A DNA stretch of 6,086 nucleotides from Pseudomonadota bacterium (GTDB lineage Bacteria; Desulfobacterota; BSN033; WVXP01; G020346125), in NCBI GenBank assembly GCA_030672465.1, contig DAOVGJ010000268.1:1-6086 (forward strand), written 5' to 3'. Below are positions 1 through 4,397 of the stretch, in pieces. The notes under the pieces are model-generated. The model was not told where the DNA came from. It saw nothing but the letters and a program-made list of their open reading frames with translations, and made no database searches. The first letter of the stretch is position 1. Every line of letters begins with the position of its first letter. Both the position numbers and the translations under genes were made by a program.

Positions 1-100
1 CCAGAATATACTGAGTTCAATTATCGTTGAGGGATTTGGGCCATGCCATGTTTTCCCTGCCGGGTAAGGTTCTTTTGGTATTAGCAAGGGGGGCGCTTGT

Positions 101-448
101 ATGGATATCTCGGAACTACTCGACGAATACAGAGCCGTCAGGTTGCTTCTATTAAAGCACGGCCAAAGGGATAAAGAAGAGGTGTTGGAGAAAGAGGAAA
201 GAATAGGGGAGTTCATCGCCCGCCTCGAGGATTACCTTTTCGAGCACGATTGGAATGCCAAAGGAAAGGGCGAAAAATCGAGGACCTATGTGAGCAAAAG
301 CGACCCGGACAAATATATCGAATTGAGATATGGCATAACGTATCCTGACACCAGGACATTTTATCGGATTGAATTGAAACTGAAAACAAAACGATTTCCC
401 CTGGACAAGGTCGAGGCGGAAGGGGAAACGGTGTTTTCGAGGATTTAG
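101..448 (+). CDS. Hypothetical charged small protein, 115 aa
   Basis: I do not recognise the family. The ATG is preceded by an AAGGGGGG-type ribosome binding site (86-93) with a 7-nt gap, which supports both the start and the reality of the gene. Residues 1-50 are rich in Glu, Lys, Arg and Leu and should form one or two long amphipathic helices. Residues 55-110 alternate in a beta-strand pattern (segments around YIELRYGITY and YRIELKLKT), so an alpha-then-beta fold is likely. There is no signal peptide, membrane segment or cysteine, so a cytoplasmic protein is expected. No strong terminator follows, and the next gene begins about 190 nt downstream. Nothing upstream in the window identifies an operon partner. 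Function is unknown; that it is a real gene is likely from the binding site and the protein-like composition. Confidence 0.7.
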   Translation: MDISELLDEYRAVRLLLLKHGQRDKEEVLEKEERIGEFIARLEDYLFEHDWNAKGKGEKSRTYVSKSDPDKYIELRYGITYPDTRTFYRIELKLKTKRFPLDKVEAEGETVFSRI

Positions 449-577
449 GCATTCAACCGCCCTATTCCAACAATTTCGTCAGTCCGATGGTGAGGACCTT
501 GCGCCATGCCATTGCCCTAAGGATTTCTTACCCCCTATTGCCCGTAAAAACCTCAGGAATCCCATCGCCGCGGACTA

Positions 578-605
578 TTGACAAAAGAGGCAGGTGGTGT
601 AATTT
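578..605 (+). promoter_or_regulatory. Candidate sigma-70-type promoter for the prodomain gene
   Basis: A perfect TTGACA (578-583) is followed after 16 nt by TAATTT (600-605), which matches only three of six bases of the -10 consensus. It would start transcription near 612, a little upstream of the ribosome binding site AAAGG (628-632). The position is sensible, but the weak -10 box makes this tentative. Confidence 0.3.
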
Positions 606-637
606 AGGTATCATACTAACCTTTTCCAAAGGCAGTG

Positions 638-1042
638 ATGCTGTTTATGCCGAGATGCCTGCCACTATTGATCCTTAGCCTCTTGTTATTTAGATGCGCC
701 ATAGCAGGGATGCCCGTCAGGGGAAAGGAAGTAGGGAGCTCCAACCCGCAAAAGGGCTTATCCCGGAACCTCGATGGTGCTAAAAATCAAGGGAAAAACA
801 AGAAACCCCCATTCGTTCCAGGGGAGGTTCTGGTCAAATTTAAAGTCGGCGTGACGAGGGAAGGGATTGATAAGATTCGGAGGATATACGGCTTATCACT
901 CATTAAAACGATCGAAAGTATAGGGGTCTATCGGTTCAAAATCCCCCCCGGCTCCACAGTTGAGGATATGGTGGATGCGTTGAATAAGGACCCTCAAGTC
1001 GAATACGCGGAACCCAACTACATAGTGAGTATTACCAAATAG
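638..1042 (+). CDS. Secreted stand-alone subtilase (S8) prodomain-like protein
   Basis: Numbering from ATG 638 gives 134 residues. A GTG in frame at 635 is possible, but AAAGG at 628-632 is 5 nt from the ATG and favours 638. The N-terminus is a signal peptide: a hydrophobic stretch LPLLILSLLLF, then a probable signal peptidase I site after AIA (about residue 23). A linker rich in Lys, Asn and Gly follows (about 25-57). Residues 59-130 match the fervidolysin-like / I9-type prodomain of subtilases: PGEVLVKFK at the start, an amphipathic helix, GSTVEDMVDAL, and the hallmark DPQVEYAEPNY at the end. In subtilases this segment folds the protease and inhibits it in trans before removal. Here the gene stops right after the prodomain, and no catalytic Asp/His/Ser region follows in any frame. 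It may be an exported protease inhibitor or chaperone, or the remnant of a truncated protease. Cys20 lacks a lipobox, so a lipoprotein is unlikely. Confidence 0.75.
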   Translation: MLFMPRCLPLLILSLLLFRCAIAGMPVRGKEVGSSNPQKGLSRNLDGAKNQGKNKKPPFVPGEVLVKFKVGVTREGIDKIRRIYGLSLIKTIESIGVYRFKIPPGSTVEDMVDALNKDPQVEYAEPNYIVSITK

Positions 1043-1125
1043 AAGATAAAAAAGTATGCGAAAAGAGTCCAACGTTTGCCAAAAATTGTTAAAATCCGAA
1101 AGTTCCCCCGTGGCCCATTGTTTTT

Positions 1126-1158
1126 ATTGAATTGGAAATTTTCCCCTATTATTTCAAT
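1126..1158. promoter_or_regulatory. Possible enhancer-binding (activator) site upstream of the -24/-12 promoter
   Basis: ATTGAA (1126-1131) and TTCAAT (1153-1158) form an inverted pair. Between them lies GGAAATTTTCC (1134-1144), an odd-length palindrome. It sits roughly 85-95 nt upstream of the predicted start near 1228, a usual distance for the activators that sigma-54 promoters require. The arms are short and the region is AT-rich, so chance is a real alternative. Confidence 0.2.
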
Positions 1159-1200
1159 CAGTTAAGAAATTCCGTCGTGCAAAGCTCACACCCTTCCGTA

Positions 1201-1217
1201 TTGGTATGATTTTTGCT
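1201..1217 (+). promoter_or_regulatory. Sigma-54 (RpoN) -24/-12 promoter
   Basis: The sequence TTGGTATGATTTTTGCT carries the invariant GG (1203-1204) and GC (1215-1216) separated by exactly 10 nt, with flanks matching the YTGG-N-A-N-G and TTGCW consensus. Taking C1216 as -12 puts the start near 1228. No good match of this type was found upstream of the other genes. A poorer sigma-70 reading overlaps it: TTGGTA (1201-1206), 17 nt, TATAGA (1224-1229). Downstream within 200 nt lie a short ORF and a terminator hairpin, which makes a functional promoter more credible. Confidence 0.6.
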
Positions 1218-1287
1218 TATTTTTATAGATGGATTCGCTAATTGGAAAAAAATCGTAAAAAATCTACCTATTCTCGTGGTGAGAGCA

Positions 1288-1365
1288 ATGAGTTGGCTCT
1301 GGTTATTTATCCTCTTTATGTCCCTAGTTTGGATGGTTGTGACGAACGCCCAATACCTCCACTAA
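1288..1365 (+). CDS. Candidate 25-aa single-helix membrane peptide
   Basis: The ORF starts with ATG behind GGTGAG (1278-1283), a good match to the ribosome-binding consensus at 4-5 nt spacing, and ends with TAA. The peptide begins MSWLWLFILFMSLVWMVV and ends in a short polar tail (TNAQYLH). It is therefore one hydrophobic helix of about 16-17 residues with three tryptophans and no charged residue. It lies about 60 nt downstream of the predicted sigma-54 start and 5 nt before a terminator hairpin, as if it were the sole product of that transcript. Known peptides of this size and shape include accessory subunits of membrane complexes (CydX/KdpF-like) and hydrophobic type I toxins. I cannot assign it to either by sequence. 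It could also be a chance ORF inside a small RNA. Confidence 0.45.
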   Translation: MSWLWLFILFMSLVWMVVTNAQYLH

Positions 1366-1370
1366 CCTAT

Positions 1371-1407
1371 AAGGGGGATTGATCCCATGAGGGGATATCC
1401 CTCTTTT
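1371..1407 (+). terminator. Rho-independent terminator (strong hairpin plus U-run)
   Basis: The outer stem pairs 1371-1379 (AAGGGGGAT) with 1397-1405 (ATCCCTCTT) over 9 bp, including one G-U. After a 2-nt bulge (1380-1381), an inner stem pairs 1382-1386 (ATCCC) with 1392-1396 (GGGAT) around the 5-nt loop 1387-1391. The 3' arm runs into TTTT (1404-1407). It begins 5 nt after the small ORF's stop codon. The U-run is short. The reverse strand has no T-run at the matching place, so termination of + strand transcription is the best reading. A REP-like palindrome linked to the nearby transposase-like gene is the main alternative. Confidence 0.65.
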
Positions 1408-1504
1408 AAATGGGCTCACGGGAAGAAAGCTAGCTCGAAAAATTTATAACTATTCAAAATCATGTAAAAACCGATATTCAAGGGGTCACGTTAACGGGGC
1501 TGAA

Positions 1505-1975
1505 ATGACTTTAACACGAAACACGGAGGAGACCCTTTTCATCACCTTCAACGTATATGGAAAAAGACCCCTATTCAGGAACCCAAAGGCCTGCAGCTTT
1601 TTTCTCCATACGTTGAGGTACTATAAACCTCAATTGAAGTTTCACCTTCTCGGCTATGTGGTGATGGAGGATCATATTCATCTCTTGATGAGACCACCCC
1701 CTGATTTAAGTATCTCACCCATTATCCAGAAGATCAAAGGTGCTTTCGGGCGAAAGTGGAAGATGATGAGTCACTGGAAGGGACCCGTGTGGCAGAAGAG
1801 TTTCTTCAATTCAATCCTCCGTGACGATGTCTCTCTGAAACAGCGGCTGAATCAAATTCACAATCATCCTGTGGAAAGGGGGCTTTCACCTTCGAGAACA
1901 GGATATCCCTATTCAAGCGCCAGGGCGTATGAAGAGGGAATTGACGATCTCCTCACCGACAGGGTTTCGGTTTAA
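1505..1975 (+). CDS. IS200-like / REP-associated tyrosine transposase (RAYT), catalytic Tyr replaced
   Basis: A Y1-transposase-fold protein (TnpA_REP/RAYT branch) of 156 aa, a normal length. Such proteins nick and rejoin single-stranded DNA using an HUH metal site and one tyrosine. Visible landmarks are LFITFNVYGKRPLF (11-24), the HUH segment GYVVMEDHIHLLM with His57 and His59, the Trp/Phe-containing WQKSFFNSILRDD (96-108), and the C-terminal IHNHPVERGL and YPYSSARAY blocks. In E. coli RAYT the nucleophile is the first Tyr of YIxxNPV. Here that residue is Gln117 (QIHNHPV; codon CAA at 1853-1855), and the usual Asn is His121. No tyrosine occurs between 52 and 133. The ORF is otherwise intact, with no frameshift. 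The ribosome binding site is weak (GGGG at 1496-1499, 5 nt from the ATG). tatD starts 26 nt downstream. It may be an inactive relic or a repurposed single-strand DNA-binding protein. Confidence 0.85.
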   Translation: MTLTRNTEETLFITFNVYGKRPLFRNPKACSFFLHTLRYYKPQLKFHLLGYVVMEDHIHLLMRPPPDLSISPIIQKIKGAFGRKWKMMSHWKGPVWQKSFFNSILRDDVSLKQRLNQIHNHPVERGLSPSRTGYPYSSARAYEEGIDDLLTDRVSV

Positions 1976-2001
1976 ACCCGCCCGGAATTGAGGCCAAGGC
2001 A

Positions 2002-2781
2002 ATGCTCGTCGATTCACATGCCCATCTCGGGATGCCACAGTTCAATGGAGACCGATATGAGGTGATCCAAAGGGCCATCGACACAGGAGTCGAACTCATA
2101 TTCACCGTGGGCACAGATGTGAGAGGCTGCCGTAAGGCCATTGAGATTGCACGGGGGAATGAAGCGGTGTTCGCCATCATCGGAATCCACCCCCACCATG
2201 CAAAGGATGTCCATGAGGGAACCTACTCGGATCTCAAGGCCCTTTCCGAGGATGTGAAGGTAAAGGCCATCGGGGAGATCGGACTCGATTTCTTCAGGAA
2301 CTTATCGCCGAGGGAGATCCAAATGGCAAGATTTCGACAACAGATCCATCTCGCCAAAGAACTGGACCTTCCCATAGTTGTCCATGCCCGCGATGCCCAA
2401 AAGGAGGTCCTGACCATCCTAAGGGAAGAGGGGGCTCAGGAGGTCGGGGGGGTATTTCACTGCTTCTCCGGAGGCTATGATATGGCCAAGTCTTGCATGG
2501 ACTTGGGTTTGTTTATATCGGTCCCCGGAACCATCACCTTCAAGAACAGCTCTGAACTCAGGGAAGTTGTCAAGAAGATTCCCCTTGATCGAATTTTGGT
2601 TGAGACGGATTGCCCCTTTTTGACACCAATGCCCTTTCGCGGGAAGAGGAATGAACCCGCCTATGTGAAGACCACCGCCTTGAAACTGGCCCAGGTGAAG
2701 GGAATGCCCTTCGATGAAGTGGCTCGAATCACCACAAAAAACGCAAAAATGGTCTTTCGATTGGATGAGGAGCTCATATGA
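2002..2781 (+). CDS. tatD: TatD family metal-dependent deoxyribonuclease/hydrolase
   Basis: A full-length (259 aa) TatD/YcfH-type TIM-barrel metallohydrolase, a cytoplasmic family with 3'-5' exonuclease and repair-linked nuclease activity. All metal-site landmarks are visible: DSHAHL (His6, His8), GIHPHHA (61-67), AIGEIGLDF (Glu92), VVHARDA (His128), FHCFSG (His153) and ETDCPF (Asp203). RGKRNEPAYV (213-222) is a further family signature. The ATG is preceded by GAGG (1990-1993) at 8 nt. The gene follows the RAYT-like gene by 26 nt, and its stop overlaps the next start in ATGA, so it is probably read with both neighbours. Family assignment is secure. Which TatD paralogue it is, and its true substrate, cannot be decided from sequence; chromosomal bacteria often have several. 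Confidence 0.95.
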   Translation: MLVDSHAHLGMPQFNGDRYEVIQRAIDTGVELIFTVGTDVRGCRKAIEIARGNEAVFAIIGIHPHHAKDVHEGTYSDLKALSEDVKVKAIGEIGLDFFRNLSPREIQMARFRQQIHLAKELDLPIVVHARDAQKEVLTILREEGAQEVGGVFHCFSGGYDMAKSCMDLGLFISVPGTITFKNSSELREVVKKIPLDRILVETDCPFLTPMPFRGKRNEPAYVKTTALKLAQVKGMPFDEVARITTKNAKMVFRLDEELI

Positions 2782-3335
2782 ACCCCGCGATCATCGTAGT
2801 CGACATGCTGAGGGACAATTTCAAGAAGGAGGCCCATTTCTCCATAACATCGGAAGCCATGCAAATTATTCCCAACATCAAAAAGCTCTTGGATCACGGG
2901 AGAGGAAGGGCTTGGCCCATCATTTTTGCCTGCGACAGTTTCCTGGAGAGGGACTTCATCTTTCAAGGAAGGATGAAGCCCCACTCCATTAGGGGGACGA
3001 AAGGGGCTGAGGTCATTGGGGATTTAAACCCCCTGGCGACGGAAATGGTTTTGGCAAAACGGCGCTTTAGCGCCTTCTTCAAGACCGATCTGGACCAGAC
3101 TCTACGGACGTTAACGGTGGATGCCGTTGTTGTGGCCGGGATCGCAACCCATGTCTGCGTCCTCATGACCGCCATGGATGCATTGAGCCATGATTTTCAC
3201 TCCATTATCGTCGAGGACTGCTGCGCAGCGCATAAGAAAGAAGTGCATCGGGCCGCGTTGGAGCTCTACCGAGATTTCGCGCTCTATCCCTTATTGAGGA
3301 TACTGAGCCTCGAGGAATTCCTAAAGGAATGGTAA
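2778..3335 (+). CDS. Isochorismatase-like cysteine hydrolase (nicotinamidase-related)
   Basis: A 185-aa cytoplasmic hydrolase of the isochorismatase-like superfamily, which splits amide or ether bonds through a cysteine. The triad can be placed at Asp9 (AIIVVDML), Lys94 (LAKRRFSAFF) and Cys127 (GIATHVCVLMTAMDA), the last preceded by the family's cis-peptide GIAT turn. The segment FACDSF...MKPHSIRGTKGAEVI corresponds to the metal-binding region of nicotinamidases. Asp53 and His69 are present, but Phe55 stands where nicotinamidase PncA has its second ligand, His. The substrate is therefore open: nicotinamide is possible but not supported. The start overlaps the tatD stop by 4 nt (ATGA) with a strong GAGGAG (2767-2772) 5 nt upstream, a typical sign of translational coupling. 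The promoter for gspC follows after it. Confidence 0.88.
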   Translation: MNPAIIVVDMLRDNFKKEAHFSITSEAMQIIPNIKKLLDHGRGRAWPIIFACDSFLERDFIFQGRMKPHSIRGTKGAEVIGDLNPLATEMVLAKRRFSAFFKTDLDQTLRTLTVDAVVVAGIATHVCVLMTAMDALSHDFHSIIVEDCCAAHKKEVHRAALELYRDFALYPLLRILSLEEFLKEW

Positions 3336-3368
3336 AAGGGTTGGGAGGTCACGAGCCGGCAAATTATG

Positions 3369-3397
3369 TTGACACGGATACCTTTTTCTGATAGGTT
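3369..3397 (+). promoter_or_regulatory. Candidate promoter of the T2SS operon
   Basis: A perfect TTGACA (3369-3374) is followed after 17 nt by TAGGTT (3392-3397), a weak -10, in an AT-rich stretch. A start near 3404 would give a leader of about 35 nt before gspC. TATAAG (3403-3408) is a better -10-like box, but its spacing to the TTGACA is too long. No clear terminator separates this from the upstream hydrolase gene, so read-through is also possible. Confidence 0.4.
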
Positions 3398-3437
3398 TTG
3401 GCTATAAGTATAAGATATTTCAACTCTTTTGGGAAAG

Positions 3438-4349
3438 ATGGTGTCGATATTTAGGCGATATTTTTGGGTTCTCTACCTGATATGTGGCGCCGTTCTCGCC
3501 TTCGTCGGGGCCGGTATCGTCAATGGAATCATCAATCAAAAGCTTCGCCTCCCTCCTCAAGTCTCCGAAAGGAAACCCAACACAGCGACCGAAAAACAGG
3601 AAAAGAGAGACCCGTCCCACTATGCGGTCGTCCATCAGCGGGATCTATTCCATTCGGCCAAGGAAAAGGTGGCCGCCAAAAAGTCCGTTGGTAAATCGAA
3701 AAAGGTGGTGATCAAAGAAGAGGCCCTGGAAAAAACAGCCCTCGAGGTGAGGTTAAGGGGAACCATATACCGGGAAAAGGGCGATTCCCTCGCCATCATC
3801 GAGGACCTAAAAACGAGGAAACAAGACCTCTACCATGTGGGTGATGTAATTTTAGGGGAGGCCAAGTTGATCGCCGTATCGAGAAACAAGGTATACCTGG
3901 AGAGGAACGGTAAACAAGAAATCCTCGAAGTTTATGAGGGGAAAGAGGCAAAGACGGGAGAAAGACCAAGGGGCAGGCCTCTCAAAAGGGAATCAATTCC
4001 GGAACGCGCAGGGATAAAAAGGTTATCAGCGGGTCGATATCGCATTCCCCAAGAAGACCTGAGAGATGCCTTCGAGAATATGAGCCACCTCCTCACCCAG
4101 GTCCGAGTGGTGCCAAATTTTCGCAATGGCGAACCGGATGGCTTTAAGCTGCTTTCCATAAAGAGGGGAAGCCTCATTCACCAGGCTGGGCTTCGTGACG
4201 GTGATATCATAAAACGGGTCAATGGAATTGAAATCGACTCACCCGAAAAGGCCTTCGAAGTCTACGAGCAGGTCAGAAATGAGCCGCTCATCACCGTAGA
4301 GATCGTTCGGGGGGGGAGAAGAAAGACCTTCAGTTATGAGGTTAAGTAG
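3438..4349 (+). CDS. gspC: Type II secretion system protein GspC (PDZ-containing)
   Basis: GspC is the inner-membrane clamp that couples the T2SS assembly platform to the outer-membrane secretin. From ATG 3438 it has 303 residues. Domain order fits the family: a short Arg-containing cytoplasmic N-terminus, one membrane helix (about 8-30), a periplasmic linker with the HQRDLFHS segment (66-73), the beta-rich HR domain that docks on GspD N0 (about 100-167, with LRGTIYREKGDSLAIIED and YHVGDVILGEAKLIAV), a charged linker, and a C-terminal PDZ domain (about 222-300, with GSLIHQAGLRDGDIIKRVNG). The start is ambiguous. In-frame TTG 3429, ATG 3438 and GTG 3441 all exist, and GGGA (3431-3434) is 3 nt from the ATG but 6 nt from the GTG. 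gspD follows after 48 nt, which confirms the assignment. Being first after a promoter-like element, it probably opens the gsp operon. Confidence 0.9.
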   Translation: MVSIFRRYFWVLYLICGAVLAFVGAGIVNGIINQKLRLPPQVSERKPNTATEKQEKRDPSHYAVVHQRDLFHSAKEKVAAKKSVGKSKKVVIKEEALEKTALEVRLRGTIYREKGDSLAIIEDLKTRKQDLYHVGDVILGEAKLIAVSRNKVYLERNGKQEILEVYEGKEAKTGERPRGRPLKRESIPERAGIKRLSAGRYRIPQEDLRDAFENMSHLLTQVRVVPNFRNGEPDGFKLLSIKRGSLIHQAGLRDGDIIKRVNGIEIDSPEKAFEVYEQVRNEPLITVEIVRGGRRKTFSYEVK

Positions 4350-4397
4350 CGGATTTATGGTTCAAAGACAACCCTCTTGAAAAAGGAGTGGGGATAC

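Larger units (their letters stand above)
1043..1504. other. Structured intergenic region (462 nt)
   Basis: This AT-rich gap separates the prodomain gene from the transposase-like gene. From left to right it contains an AT-rich stretch with short dyads (1126-1158), a sigma-54-type promoter (1201-1217), a short ORF with a ribosome binding site (1288-1365), a terminator-like hairpin (1371-1407), and about 100 nt leading to the next gene. That last part has a TATAAC box (1445-1450) without a convincing -35, and the 8-bp palindrome CGTTAACG (1489-1496). No trace of a subtilase catalytic domain or any other decayed long gene was found here. Confidence 0.7.

Noticed and set aside
1..100. Tail of an upstream gene at the left edge
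   Set aside because: Two frames stay open briefly from base 1-2 (stops at 28-30 and 65-67), but the peptides are too short and uninformative to support any call.
40..512. 10-bp direct repeat GCCATGCCAT at 40-49 and 503-512 flanking the first gene, considered as a target duplication or att-like pair
   Set aside because: Several 10-mers are expected to repeat by chance in 6 kb, the flanks match poorly, and the enclosed gene shows no mobile-element character.
487..678. Open frame of 63 codons between the hypothetical protein and the prodomain gene
   Set aside because: No ribosome binding site before its ATG, unlikely residue pattern, and it overlaps the well-supported signal peptide of the prodomain gene in another frame.
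638..1042. Lipoprotein reading of the prodomain protein (Cys in the signal region)
   Set aside because: The residues before the Cys (LLFR) do not form a lipobox. An AIA|G signal peptidase I site fits better.
1371..2001. Complete IS200-type insertion element around the transposase-like gene
   Set aside because: Only 26 nt separate the gene from tatD, with no hairpin or element end there, so a full element with two boundaries cannot be drawn.
3341..3356. Second possible -24/-12 promoter before gspC (TTGG-N10-GC)
   Set aside because: The -24 half fits, but the -12 half reads GAGC instead of TTGC, and a TTGACA element is present nearby; one half-match is not enough.
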